Origin: Rhodococcus sp. RD6.2
GTDB lineage: Bacteria; Actinomycetota; Actinomycetes; Mycobacteriales; Mycobacteriaceae
DNA: 64,000 nucleotides
Direction of reading: 5' to 3'
NCBI RefSeq assembly: GCF_001040705.1
Contig: NZ_CVQP01000011.1
Coordinates: 124,248 to 188,247 of the forward strand
The notes under the pieces were generated by a model that ran no database searches, had not been told where the DNA came from, and worked only from the letters and a program-made list of their open reading frames with translations. Numbering within the stretch: the first letter of the stretch is position 1; the number at the start of each line of letters is the position of its first letter. The translations under genes and the position numbers were made by a program. Shown piece by piece: positions 36,740 to 48,734 of the stretch.

Positions 36740-37375
36740 ATGGTGGACACGGCAGACAAGCCCCGGCAGCGACGGGGCACACTGCGGGACGAGCAGAAGC
36801 GGGCCACGCGGGCGCGCCTCGTCGAGTCCGCGCGCACCCTGTTCAGCGACCGGGGATACGCCGCCGTCACCGTCGACGACATCGCCACCGACGTCGGCTG
36901 CAGCAGGGCGACGTTCTATCTGCACTTTCCGTCGAAGGTGGACGTGCTGAAGGCGCTCAGCAACGAGGACATGGCGCTGAGCACGCTGGCGGTGTATCAG
37001 GACCTGGATCGGGTTCTCGAGACCGGCTCACGCGCCGAGTTCACCGACTGGGTCACCCGGGCCATCGACTGGTTCCAGCAGCACCGCGAGATGCTTTCGG
37101 CCTGGGACCAGGCGACCGTCCTCGAGCCGGACATGCAGGCCATCGCCCGCGAGGGCATGCTCGCGCTCCCCAACGTGATGACGAACTACCTCGAACGCTG
37201 GCCAGAAGGCCGCCGCGACGAGGCCCGTCTGCGCATCGAACTGCTGAGCACCCAGCTCGAACGGTTCTTCACCCGCTGGGCGATGCAGGGCACCATCGAC
37301 GCGTCCGCCGAACTGGCGGCCGAAGTGCTCACCGACATCTGGTTTCCGGCGCTCGCCGCCCCGGCCGCGGACTGA
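36740..37375 (+). CDS. TetR family transcriptional regulator
   Basis: This 211-residue one-component regulator has an N-terminal helix-turn-helix (residues ~20-66) of the classical TetR form: RLVESARTLFSDRGYAAV, then VDDIATDVGCSRATFYLHFPSK. A helical ligand-binding domain follows. It is divergent from the flavin monooxygenase operon, which it probably represses. An inducing ketone or acid would be the likely ligand. I set the start at the ATG at 36740, which gives the usual short N-terminal extension; a GTG at 36692 would add 16 residues overlapping the promoter. The mymA operon of M. tuberculosis uses the AraC-type VirS instead. Confidence 0.92.
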   Translation: MVDTADKPRQRRGTLRDEQKRATRARLVESARTLFSDRGYAAVTVDDIATDVGCSRATFYLHFPSKVDVLKALSNEDMALSTLAVYQDLDRVLETGSRAEFTDWVTRAIDWFQQHREMLSAWDQATVLEPDMQAIAREGMLALPNVMTNYLERWPEGRRDEARLRIELLSTQLERFFTRWAMQGTIDASAELAAEVLTDIWFPALAAPAAD

Positions 37376-37427
37376 TCGCCTGCGCACCGTGTCGCACCGC
37401 TCGCCCGTCGCCTGAGAGGATGGGCCG

Positions 37428-38882
37428 GTGACTACCGGAGCTTGGATCGCAATCGCCGCCGTACTGGCCGTCCTCATCGTCGCGCTCGTCGCGGGCACGG
37501 TGCTGTACCGGAAGCGGCAGGTCAGCCTGACGCCGAAATCCGAGCAGCCCGAGGCTATCGGCGAGGCGAAGGACCGATCGGGTGGCTACAAGTCGGCGGG
37601 CGGATTCAGTTTCAGTCAGGGTGCGACGGACACCGCGCCACCGAAGCCGCGACCGGAACCGGTGACGCCGAAGGTTGTCGAGAAGCCGATCGCAGAGAAG
37701 CCGCCGGTCGAGGAGCCGCCGGTCGTCGAAGAGTCGGCCGCGGCGGTTCCCGAGGTCACGGCGCCGCCGGTAGTCGAACCCGAGGTTGCGGAGCCCGAGG
37801 TCGTAGCGCCCGAGGTCGTGGCGCCCGAGGTCGTCGAACCGGAGAAGCCCGAGCCGGTCGTCGCCGAGCCGGAGAAGCCCGAGCCGGTCGTCGCCGAGCC
37901 GGAACCGGAAGCAGCTCCCGAGCCCGAGCCGGTTGTCGAAGCTCCTGCCATCGAGGAGATCGCCCCCACCGCGGGCCGCCTGGACCGGCTCCGCGGCCGG
38001 CTGTCGCGCTCGCAGAACGCGGTCGGCAAGTCGCTGCTCGGTCTGCTCGGCGGCGGTGACCTCGACGACGACTCCTGGGAGGAGATCGAGGACACGCTGA
38101 TCATCGCGGACCTGGGAAGTGCGGTCACCGAGGAAGTGGTCGGCAAGATGCGCGCCGAGGTGGCGGCGGGCGGCGTCAAGACGGAGGCGCAGGCGCGGGA
38201 GATGCTGCGCCGCGTGCTGATCGAGGCGTTGCACCCGGAGATGGATCGGTCGATCCGGGCGTTGCCGCACGGCTCGACGCCGGGCGTCCTGCTCGTCGTC
38301 GGCGTCAACGGCACCGGCAAGACCACCAGCACGGGCAAGCTCGCGCGCGTGCTCGTCGCGGACGGTCGCCGCGTGCTGCTCGGGGCCGCGGACACGTTCC
38401 GCGCGGCGGCGGCGGACCAGTTGCAGACATGGGCGGAGCGCGTCGGGGCCGAGGTCGTGCGGGGCGCCGAGGGCGCCGATCCGGCGGCGATCGCGTTCGA
38501 TTCGGTGTCCAAGGGCATCGAGACCGGCGTCGACGTCGTCATCGTCGACACGGCAGGACGTCTGCACACCAAGACGGGTCTGATGGACGAGTTGGGCAAG
38601 GTGAAGCGGGTCGTCGAGAAGCGGGCCAAGGTCGACGAGGTTCTGCTGGTGCTCGACTCCACGATCGGCCAGAACGGACTCGTGCAGGCGCGGGTGTTCG
38701 CGGAGGTCGTCGACATCACCGGAGTGGTGCTCACGAAGCTCGACGGCACCGCGAAGGGCGGCATCGTCTTCCAGGTGCAGCACGAGCTCGGTGTGCCCGT
38801 GAAACTGGTGGGTCTCGGTGAGGGTGCCGACGACTTGGCGCCCTTCGAGCCGGACGCTTTCGTCGACGCGCTGCTCGGCTGA
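37428..38882 (+). CDS. ftsY: FtsY, signal recognition particle receptor
   Basis: This 484-residue SRP receptor GTPase has an N-terminal membrane anchor ([21 protein letters not shown]). A long acidic Pro/Glu/Val-rich linker (residues ~50-185) follows, including a perfect 10-residue tandem duplication, and then the NG domain. GTP-binding motifs are GVNGTGKTT (about residue 291), [15 protein letters not shown] and [10 protein letters not shown]. It docks SRP-ribosome complexes at the Sec translocon. A true N-terminal membrane helix is typical of actinobacterial FtsY, whereas the E. coli protein binds peripherally. The start is a GTG at 37428 with GAGAGGA upstream. Normally adjacent to smc; here separated by the accessory island. 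Confidence 0.97.
   Translation: MTTGAWIAIAAVLAVLIVALVAGTVLYRKRQVSLTPKSEQPEAIGEAKDRSGGYKSAGGFSFSQGATDTAPPKPRPEPVTPKVVEKPIAEKPPVEEPPVVEESAAAVPEVTAPPVVEPEVAEPEVVAPEVVAPEVVEPEKPEPVVAEPEKPEPVVAEPEPEAAPEPEPVVEAPAIEEIAPTAGRLDRLRGRLSRSQNAVGKSLLGLLGGGDLDDDSWEEIEDTLIIADLGSAVTEEVVGKMRAEVAAGGVKTEAQAREMLRRVLIEALHPEMDRSIRALPHGSTPGVLLVVGVNGTGKTTSTGKLARVLVADGRRVLLGAADTFRAAAADQLQTWAERVGAEVVRGAEGADPAAIAFDSVSKGIETGVDVVIVDTAGRLHTKTGLMDELGKVKRVVEKRAKVDEVLLVLDSTIGQNGLVQARVFAEVVDITGVVLTKLDGTAKGGIVFQVQHELGVPVKLVGLGEGADDLAPFEPDAFVDALLG
37839..37898 (+). repeat. 30-bp perfect tandem duplication inside ftsY linker
   Basis: Two identical 30-base units (37839-37868, 37869-37898) encode two copies of [10 protein letters not shown] in the acidic linker of FtsY. 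Upstream, shorter GAGGTCGTNGCGCCC repeats encode PEVVA units. The exact DNA identity suggests a recent slippage event, so linker length may vary among strains. Confidence 0.85.
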
Positions 38883-38901
38883 TCGGGCCTTCGGCAGGAG
38901 T

Positions 38902-38926
38902 GGTGCCCGTGGACATCACGGGCACC
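38902..38926 (+). terminator. Hairpin terminator after ftsY
   Basis: GGTGCCCGTG (38902-38911) pairs exactly with 38917-38926 across the loop GACAT, 19 bases after the ftsY stop. There is no T-run, as usual at this GC content. Confidence 0.6.
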
Positions 38927-38948
38927 GCACCACACCGGTTCCATTTCC

Positions 38949-38964
38949 GAAACCTGAAAGCAAC
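38949..38964 (+). promoter_or_regulatory. Candidate GlnR-binding site upstream of amtB
   Basis: GAAAC-n6-GCAAC fits the a-site/b-site spacing of the actinobacterial GlnR box (GTnAC-n6-GnAAC), with a weaker GTTCC half six bases further upstream. It lies about 127 bases before amtB, in the long upstream region of the ammonium transport operon. GlnR is known to activate amtB-glnK-glnD under nitrogen limitation in related bacteria. An 8-bp hairpin (38983-38990 with 38998-39005) lies between the site and the gene. Confidence 0.45.
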
Positions 38965-39090
38965 AGAGTTCCAGGATTCGTTCACTCGGGCGAAACACCC
39001 GAGTGTCACAAGTGAAACACCGGATTAGCACTCTTCTTCTCGAGTCGTAAAGCCGCGAGCACGCGGGGCGACCGAAGGAGGAGGAGCAAG

Positions 39091-43332
<4,242 letters not shown>

Positions 43333-43361
43333 CGGCTACGCTGGGATGCAGTGTCCGTAAG

Positions 43362-43451
43362 ACTGCCACGCTCAGTCTTCGCGTGGTCCAGACGCCGCGC
43401 TCAGGCTTTCGCGTGGTTCCGACCGCCACGTGAGGTGTAGCGCGGTCCCGA
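43362..43451 (+). repeat. Three degenerate ~30-bp tandem repeats in the ffh leader
   Basis: Units at 43362, 43392 and 43422 share the pattern ACnGCCnCGCTCAG, then CTTTCGCGTGG and TCCGA; the third is the most diverged. A TACGCT hexamer at 43337-43342 could be the ffh -10 box, which would place the repeats in the 5' untranslated region. A related motif, CACTGAGCTTTCGCGT, occurs after rplS. Confidence 0.6.
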
Positions 43452-43469
43452 CAGCCAGGAGCCCGATCG

Positions 43470-45056
43470 GTGTTCGAATCCCTTTCCGACAGGTTGACAG
43501 GTGCCCTCAAGGACCTGCGAGGCAAGGGCCGGTTGTCCGGCGCCGACATCGACGCCACCTGCCGCGAGATCCGGCTGGCTCTGCTCGAAGCCGATGTGGC
43601 TCTGCCCGTCGTCCGCTCCTTCATCGCGAAGATCAAGGAGCGGGCGAAGGGGGCGGAGGTTTCGGGTGCGCTGAACCCGGCGCAGCAGGTCGTCAAGATC
43701 GTCAACGAGGAACTCGTCGGCATCCTCGGTGGGGAGACCCGGCGGCTGCAGTTCGCGAAGACGCCGCCGACCGTCATCATGCTGGCGGGTCTGCAGGGCT
43801 CGGGTAAGACCACCCTGGCGGGCAAGCTCGCGAAGTGGCTGACCGCTCAGGGCCACACCCCGCTTCTGGTCGCCTGCGACCTGCAGCGTCCGGGTGCGGT
43901 GAGCCAGCTCCAGATCGTCGGTGAGCGGGCGGGCGCCGCCGTGTTCGCCCCGCATCCCGGCACGTCGATCGGCGGCGGGGACAACGCACTCGGCGTGTCC
44001 GCCGCCGACCCGGTCGACGTCGCGCGGCGCGGTGTCGAGGAGGCGCGCGCCAAGCACCACGACGTCGTGATCGTCGACACCGCCGGTCGTCTCGGTATCG
44101 ACGAGGAGCTCATGGCGCAGGCCGCGGGCATCCGCGACGCCGTTCAGCCCGACGAGGTGCTGTTCGTCCTCGACGCGATGACCGGTCAGGACGCCGTCCA
44201 CACCGCCGAGTCGTTCCAGTCGGGTGTCGGGTTCACCGGTGTGGTCCTGACCAAACTGGACGGCGACGCCCGCGGCGGTGCCGCACTCAGCGTGCGGGAG
44301 ATCACCGGCAAGCCGATCATGTTCGCGTCCACGGGTGAGAAGCTCGAGGACTTCGACGTCTTCCATCCGGACCGGATGTCGAGCCGGATCCTCGGCATGG
44401 GCGACGTGCTCACCCTCATCGAGCAGGCCGAGCAGGTCTTCGACGCGGAGCAGGCCGAGGCCGCCGCGATGAAGATCGGCTCCGGGGAACTGACGCTCGA
44501 GGACTTCCTCGAGCAGATGATGGCCGTGCGCAAGATGGGCCCGATCGGCAATCTGCTCGGGATGCTGCCCGGCGCAGGCCAGATGAAGGACGCGCTCGCT
44601 CAGGTCGACGACAAGCAACTCGACCGGATTCAGGCGATCATCCGCGGCATGACGCCTGCGGAGCGTGCCAACCCGAAGATCATCAACGCGTCGCGTCGTC
44701 TGCGCATCGCGAACGGCTCGGGTGTAAAGGTCTCCGACGTCAACCAGCTCGTCGACCGGTTCTTCGAGGCCCGCAAGATGATGACGGCGATGGCCGGTCG
44801 GATGGGTATGCCCGGCGCGCGGGGTTCCCAGCGGTCGCAACGCGGCAAGAAGGGCAAGAAGGGGAAGAAGGGCGGCAAGGGCCCGACGCAGCCGAAGATC
44901 AGGGGCGGATTCCCCGGGATGCCGGGCGGGATGCCCGGCGGATTCCCGGGCCTGCCCGCGGGCATGGACCTGTCGAAGATGCCGAAGGGCCTCGACGAGT
45001 TGCCGCCCGGCCTCGAGGGCTTCGACCTGTCCCAGCTCAAGCTCCCGAAGAAGTAG
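43470..45056 (+). CDS. ffh: Signal recognition particle protein Ffh
   Basis: This 528-residue GTPase is the protein core of SRP. The N domain starts FESLSDRLTGALKDLRGKG. The G domain has GLQGSGKTTLAGKLA (about residue 107), DTAGRLGIDE and TKLDGDARGG. The C-terminal Met-rich M domain (LGMLPGAGQMKDAL, later MMTAMAGRMGM) binds signal peptides and 4.5S RNA. The last ~60 residues are Lys- then Gly/Pro/Met-rich, an actinobacterial extension. The start is a GTG at 43470 with AGGAG upstream. It works with FtsY encoded 5 kb upstream. Confidence 0.97.
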   Translation: MFESLSDRLTGALKDLRGKGRLSGADIDATCREIRLALLEADVALPVVRSFIAKIKERAKGAEVSGALNPAQQVVKIVNEELVGILGGETRRLQFAKTPPTVIMLAGLQGSGKTTLAGKLAKWLTAQGHTPLLVACDLQRPGAVSQLQIVGERAGAAVFAPHPGTSIGGGDNALGVSAADPVDVARRGVEEARAKHHDVVIVDTAGRLGIDEELMAQAAGIRDAVQPDEVLFVLDAMTGQDAVHTAESFQSGVGFTGVVLTKLDGDARGGAALSVREITGKPIMFASTGEKLEDFDVFHPDRMSSRILGMGDVLTLIEQAEQVFDAEQAEAAAMKIGSGELTLEDFLEQMMAVRKMGPIGNLLGMLPGAGQMKDALAQVDDKQLDRIQAIIRGMTPAERANPKIINASRRLRIANGSGVKVSDVNQLVDRFFEARKMMTAMAGRMGMPGARGSQRSQRGKKGKKGKKGGKGPTQPKIRGGFPGMPGGMPGGFPGLPAGMDLSKMPKGLDELPPGLEGFDLSQLKLPKK

Positions 45057-45059
45057 ACC

Positions 45060-46154
45060 GTGGCGTTTCGGCTGGCCGGGCGGGGGCTGCCCGACGAGCA
45101 GGCCGTCGAGTTGTGGGTTGGTGACGACGGACTGATCTCGTCGGAGCCCGTGCCCGGCGCGCAGACGCTGACCGAGACCGCGTGGGTCCTGCCCGGACTG
45201 GTCGACGCGCACTGCCACGTCGGGATCCGGTTCGGCGGTGGTCACGAGGATGAGGCCGGGCTGACCGCGCAGGCCGAAACGGAACGCGACTGCGGTGTCC
45301 TGCTGCTGCGTGACGCCGGTTCGCCGGTGGACACCCGGCACCTCGACGACCGCGCCGACCTGCCGAAGATCATCCGCGCGGGCAGGCACATCGCGCTGCC
45401 CAAGCGGTACATCCGCGGCCTGCCGGTGGACCTGGAGGACGAGTCGCAGCTGCCGGCCGCCGTCCGAGAGCAGGCGCTCGCAGGCGACGGCTGGGTGAAG
45501 ATCATCGGCGACTGGATCGACCGGGACGCCGGTGACCTCCGGCCGCTGTGGAGTGACGCCGTGCTGAAGGAGGCGATGGCCGCGGCGCACGAGGTCGGTG
45601 CCCGGGTCACCGCCCACGTCTTCGGCGAGGACGCGCTGCCGGGTCTGATCGGTTCCGGCATCGACTGCATCGAGCACGGCACCGGACTGACCGACTCGAC
45701 GATCGAGATGATGGTCGAACACGGCACGGCGCTCGTACCGACGCTGATCAACATCGCGACCTTCCCCGAGATCGCCGATTCCGCGGACCGGTTCCCGGTG
45801 TATGCGGCGCACATGCGCGACCTACACGCACGGGTCGGGGACACCATCGGCGCCGCCCACGACGCAGGCATCCCGATCTACGCGGGCACCGATGCCGGCG
45901 GATCGATCCGGCACGGACGGCTCGCCTACGAGGTCGCGGCGCTGTCCGCGGCCGGTCTCGGCCCGACGGCGGCCCTCGGCGCCGCCTGCTGGGATGCCCG
46001 TCCGTGGCTCGGCCATCCCGGACTCGAAGCCGGTGCGCCCGCGGATCTCGTTGTCTACGAGCAGGATCCGCGCACGGGTCCGGAGGTGCTCGCGACCCCT
46101 GACCTGGTGGTGTTGCGGGGGCAGATCGTGACGAGGCGCGGCCGGTTCGCGTAG
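45060..46154 (+). CDS. Amidohydrolase family protein
   Basis: This 364-residue metal-dependent hydrolase has an imidazolonepropionase/prolidase-like TIM barrel. Visible metal-binding elements are GLVDAHCHVG (residue ~45), then TAHVFG, IEHGTGL and GTDAGGSIRHG, followed by a C-terminal GAPADLVVYEQD. It corresponds in position to Rv2915c directly after ffh in M. tuberculosis. The substrate is unknown. The GTG at 45060 lies three bases after the ffh stop, so it is probably co-transcribed, although a functional link to SRP is unlikely. Confidence 0.9.
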   Translation: MAFRLAGRGLPDEQAVELWVGDDGLISSEPVPGAQTLTETAWVLPGLVDAHCHVGIRFGGGHEDEAGLTAQAETERDCGVLLLRDAGSPVDTRHLDDRADLPKIIRAGRHIALPKRYIRGLPVDLEDESQLPAAVREQALAGDGWVKIIGDWIDRDAGDLRPLWSDAVLKEAMAAAHEVGARVTAHVFGEDALPGLIGSGIDCIEHGTGLTDSTIEMMVEHGTALVPTLINIATFPEIADSADRFPVYAAHMRDLHARVGDTIGAAHDAGIPIYAGTDAGGSIRHGRLAYEVAALSAAGLGPTAALGAACWDARPWLGHPGLEAGAPADLVVYEQDPRTGPEVLATPDLVVLRGQIVTRRGRFA

Positions 46155-46170
46155 GGATCGCCGGTTCCCG

Positions 46171-46926
46171 CTACACGACGGAGTCGAGTGCGGTGATGAT
46201 CGCGGCGACGTCGGTGCTCTCGGCGGCACGAATGTGACGGACGATGCTCGCGACAGGCTCCGGCTGGTCGGCGACCACCCGGCCGACGAGCTTCGCCTTG
46301 CCGTCGATCAGCTCCACGGCCGGAGCCACGAACGTCGACGGTGTCACCGAGAGCAGCGTGGCGATCCGCCACGCGTCGTCGCGGGCGGCCTCGACGCTGA
46401 AACGCAGCGCCAGTTCGGGGGCGTCGTCCGCCAGTTCGGTCAGCTCACCGATGCGAGGCGAGAACTGTTCGATCACGGCACGGACCCGTGGAATCAGCGA
46501 TGCCAGGATCTCGTTCAGGTGATCGAAGTCGGCATGGAACCCGCTCAGTGCGGAACCGCGGAACTTCGTGCCGGTGACGACGCCGAGGTCGAGGTTCACA
46601 TGGGCGTTGATGCCGAGCAGCAGGTTCTGCAGGATGATCAGCTTCCCGGTGCGGACCCGGTCGAATGCGAACTGCCAGCTGCGGGTTGGCGTGCCACCCG
46701 AGGTGTAGGTCTCGTAGGCGGCGAAGTAGCGGTTCGCGAAGGACGCGTCGAAACCCGACATCCGCGGTCCGTCGTCGAAGGACCCGGCGACGATTCCGTT
46801 CTTCACCTCCAGCGTGACCTGGCGGTACAGGGCCGCGAAGTACCCGAGCGGATCCCGCCTCGAAGTGGTGTCGGCGATGATTCCGGTCAGGATCGACAGC
46901 ACGTCGCCGATGGTGGTGGCCTTCAC
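46171..46926 (-). CDS. DUF5995 family protein
   Basis: This 251-residue soluble protein of unknown function has features that match the DUF5995 family: RRDPLGYFAALYRQVT, FANRYFAAYETY and LLGINAHVNLDLG. The His/Asn/Asp pattern in the last of these suggests a buried polar or metal site. No signal peptide or membrane helix is visible. I use the GTG at 46926 because it has a perfect AGGAGG element just upstream; longer forms add a Pro/Gly-rich leader. It is convergent with the amidohydrolase gene, with only 16 bases between the stops, and is transcribed away from the upstream membrane/glycan-binding pair. Confidence 0.82.
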   Translation of the reverse strand: MKATTIGDVLSILTGIIADTTSRRDPLGYFAALYRQVTLEVKNGIVAGSFDDGPRMSGFDASFANRYFAAYETYTSGGTPTRSWQFAFDRVRTGKLIILQNLLLGINAHVNLDLGVVTGTKFRGSALSGFHADFDHLNEILASLIPRVRAVIEQFSPRIGELTELADDAPELALRFSVEAARDDAWRIATLLSVTPSTFVAPAVELIDGKAKLVGRVVADQPEPVASIVRHIRAAESTDVAAIITALDSVV

Positions 46927-46993
46927 GCTGCCTCCTGGGGTGGGCCCACCGTCCGTGCAGCCTACGCCCGCAGGCGGGGCGCGGCGGGGCAAC

Positions 46994-47770
46994 TCAGCGA
47001 ACGCAGCCGTCGCCGGCCAGTGCGGTGAACCGGACCTCGCTGATCGAGGTCACGTCGTTGAACGGCGCCGACGTCTGGCCCGCCCGGTTGGTGACGGGCT
47101 GGCCGTCGACGGTGTCGAGAACGGTCAGGGTCGCGGTACGGGCGGGGTGGTCGACGGGCATCGTCTGGATTCCGCGGCGCGGTTCGAGTTGCTGTTCGAC
47201 GGTGGTGCCGTCGTCGAAAGTCCACTTGACCCTGGTGACCTTGCGGTTCTGCGCGAAGCGGTCGGAGCCGTCGGGGTCGGTCTTGTCGTGGCCGGGGTCG
47301 ATGCCGACGGTCGCGAGGGCGACGGTGCACGGGAAGCTGACGGCGAGGGTCTGGCCGCGGGTCCCGGTGCAGCGCCACGCGGAACTGACGTCGCCGTCGA
47401 TCGCGTTGGGTGCTTCGTAGGCGTGGCTGCGTCCGGTGGAGTCGATCGCGGGCGGGACCGGTGTGCAGGTCGGCAGCACGGCGGTGGGGGTGACGGCGAC
47501 GGTTTCGCCGGTCGCGCCCATGTCACCTCCGAGGTCGCCGCTTCCGGCGCCACCCCCGAACTCCCCGCCGTCTTCCTCGGTCGCGGGTGCCGCGCTCCCC
47601 GCGACCGAGGAGTCATCGCTGAGCGCCCGGTTGAGCAGGTAGCCGCCGCCCGCGAGCACGACGAGGACGGCCGCGATCGAGGTGAGCACGACGAGCCAGC
47701 CGCGTCCCGACAGGGGAGCCTGAGGAGGCTCGGCCGGATCGGTGGGCGAGGGCGGGGTGTTGACGGTCAT
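46994..47770 (-). CDS. Membrane-anchored protein with NADase-type glycan-binding (discoidin-like) domain
   Basis: This 258-residue protein has a short Pro-rich cytoplasmic start and one membrane helix (GWLVVLTSIAAVLVVLAGGGYLL). A Gly/Glu/Asp-rich linker leads to an extracytoplasmic beta-sandwich with the pattern EAPNAIDGDVSSAWRC. Such domains, found fused to actinobacterial NADases and stand-alone, are thought to bind glycans. Three Cys in the outer domain may form disulfides. The ATG at 47770 overlaps the stop of the upstream membrane protein gene by four bases (ATGA), so the pair forms an operon. The likely site of action is the outer face of the membrane or the wall; the ligand is unknown. 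Confidence 0.82.
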   Translation of the reverse strand: MTVNTPPSPTDPAEPPQAPLSGRGWLVVLTSIAAVLVVLAGGGYLLNRALSDDSSVAGSAAPATEEDGGEFGGGAGSGDLGGDMGATGETVAVTPTAVLPTCTPVPPAIDSTGRSHAYEAPNAIDGDVSSAWRCTGTRGQTLAVSFPCTVALATVGIDPGHDKTDPDGSDRFAQNRKVTRVKWTFDDGTTVEQQLEPRRGIQTMPVDHPARTATLTVLDTVDGQPVTNRAGQTSAPFNDVTSISEVRFTALAGDGCVR

Positions 47771-48291
47771 GCGGTCTCCGCCTTCGTCGGCTGGTCGGTC
47801 GGCGCCGGTTCCGGCGGGAGAAACGGCTCGTGAACCGGTTCCGGGGTGCGGCGCGCCTGCACGAGTCCGATGTCGTAGGCGAGGGCCGCGAACGCGACGA
47901 CGGCCTGCGCCGTGGCCAGCGCCAGGAGCGTGATGCCCGCCCACCCGAGGCCGACGACCACGGATTCGGCCTCGTCCGCTGCACTGCCGATCAGGTCCGC
48001 AGGCGTGTCGACGCTGCTGACGACGATCAGCAGGAAGACGGCGAGCAGTACTCCCATGGTGGCGGCGGCGGTCGCGATCGTGTGCAGGACGGGCGTGGCT
48101 CCGCGGAGACGGGAGAGGCGGGGGAGGGTCGACAGCCCGGCTACCAGCCCGGCGAACAGCAGCGCCGCGACGACGGTCATCCCTTGCGGCAGGGCGTAGC
48201 CGCTGACGCTGACGACTCCTGCGGACGTGTGTGCCGTCAGGTAGGGGCCGAGCCCGACGAACAGCGCGGCCAGCCCTAGCAGCAGGACCAC
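47767..48291 (-). CDS. Four-helix membrane protein, apparently 5'-frameshifted
   Basis: The intact frame gives 174 residues with four predicted membrane helices ([69 protein letters not shown]) and a Pro-rich tail. The start annotated here, GTG at 48291, falls inside the first helix, which is not natural. Upstream, another frame starts at a TTG at 48433 with AAGGGGG before it and encodes a Pro/Ser/Thr-rich cytoplasmic head ending [10 protein letters not shown]. Shifting one base at a G7 run (48328-48334) joins the two into one plausible protein of about 222 residues. It is probably one gene spanning 47767-48433, disrupted by a mutation, phase variation or sequencing error. Confidence 0.7.
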   Translation of the reverse strand: MVLLLGLAALFVGLGPYLTAHTSAGVVSVSGYALPQGMTVVAALLFAGLVAGLSTLPRLSRLRGATPVLHTIATAAATMGVLLAVFLLIVVSSVDTPADLIGSAADEAESVVVGLGWAGITLLALATAQAVVAFAALAYDIGLVQARRTPEPVHEPFLPPEPAPTDQPTKAETA

Positions 48292-48327
48292 GACGGCCAG
48301 CGCGATTCCTCGGCCCCGCTCGGGTGC

Positions 48328-48334
48328 GGGGGGG
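48328..48334 (-). other. G7 homopolymer at the apparent frameshift
   Basis: Seven G on the plus strand (C7 in the coding sense) lie where the frames of the Pro-rich head (48433 to about 48335) and of the membrane domain part. With six bases the product would read through as [17 protein letters not shown], a natural head-to-helix junction. Confidence 0.65.
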
Positions 48335-48447
48335 ACCGTCGGCGAAGCTGGGGAACGGCACGGGTGTTGTCGCCGGTGGCGGGGGCGGTGTCGATGTCGG
48401 TACTGGTTGCGATGGCGGTGTCGAGGACGACAACGTCGAACCCCCTT

Positions 48448-48489
48448 TGAGTCGTCGAGCTTGTGTCGTCGAGCCTGAGTCGTCGAGCC
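48448..48489 (+). repeat. Three 14-bp tandem repeats upstream of rpsP
   Basis: TGAGTCGTCGAGCT, TGTGTCGTCGAGCC and TGAGTCGTCGAGCC follow each other without a gap at 48448, 48462 and 48476. They differ at two positions only. They lie between the divergent membrane-protein gene and the rpsP promoter and may be a protein-binding array or a slippage product. Confidence 0.75.
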
Positions 48490-48595
48490 GCGGTCGACCG
48501 GATTCTAGGCAGTCCGAGGACGTGCCGGTGCGCTATCGGGGTGCGGGCGAGTCGTGCGGCGGGCCGGCCGGGGCGATTGGCTCCCGAAGGTCCCC

Positions 48596-48607
48596 GTCTG
48601 GCAGAAT
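48596..48607 (+). promoter_or_regulatory. Candidate rpsP promoter (-10 region)
   Basis: GTCTGGCAGAAT carries a -10-like CAGAAT at 48602-48607. The same block, GTCTGGCACAAT, lies upstream of rplS at 56052-56063. The predicted rpsP leader is about 120 bases. Confidence 0.5.
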
Positions 48608-48734
48608 GGACCGCTGTTCGCCCGTCTCCGGTTCCGTACCGCGCGGCGGTCACGACATCCCCTTCAACGCAAAACCGGGTGCGCACGCCTTGCGCATCGC
48701 TGAATTGCGCCGTGACCATACGAAAGGCTCCACC

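Larger units (their letters stand above)
48434..48734 (+). other. Gene-free upstream region and leader of rpsP
   Basis: These 301 bases hold the rpsP promoter (-10 near 48602) and a leader of about 120 bases. At the left end are three 14-base tandem repeats. I see no small gene or tRNA here. Confidence 0.7.

Noticed and set aside
28585-37427. Mobile element or prophage carrying the monooxygenase island
   Set aside because: No integrase, transposase, tRNA attachment site or flanking direct repeat was found. Base composition by eye matches the backbone. Only the palindrome at the left end hints at a boundary.
43362-43451. Possible CRISPR array before ffh
   Set aside because: The ~30-base units adjoin each other with no unique spacers, they diverge strongly, and no cas gene is present.
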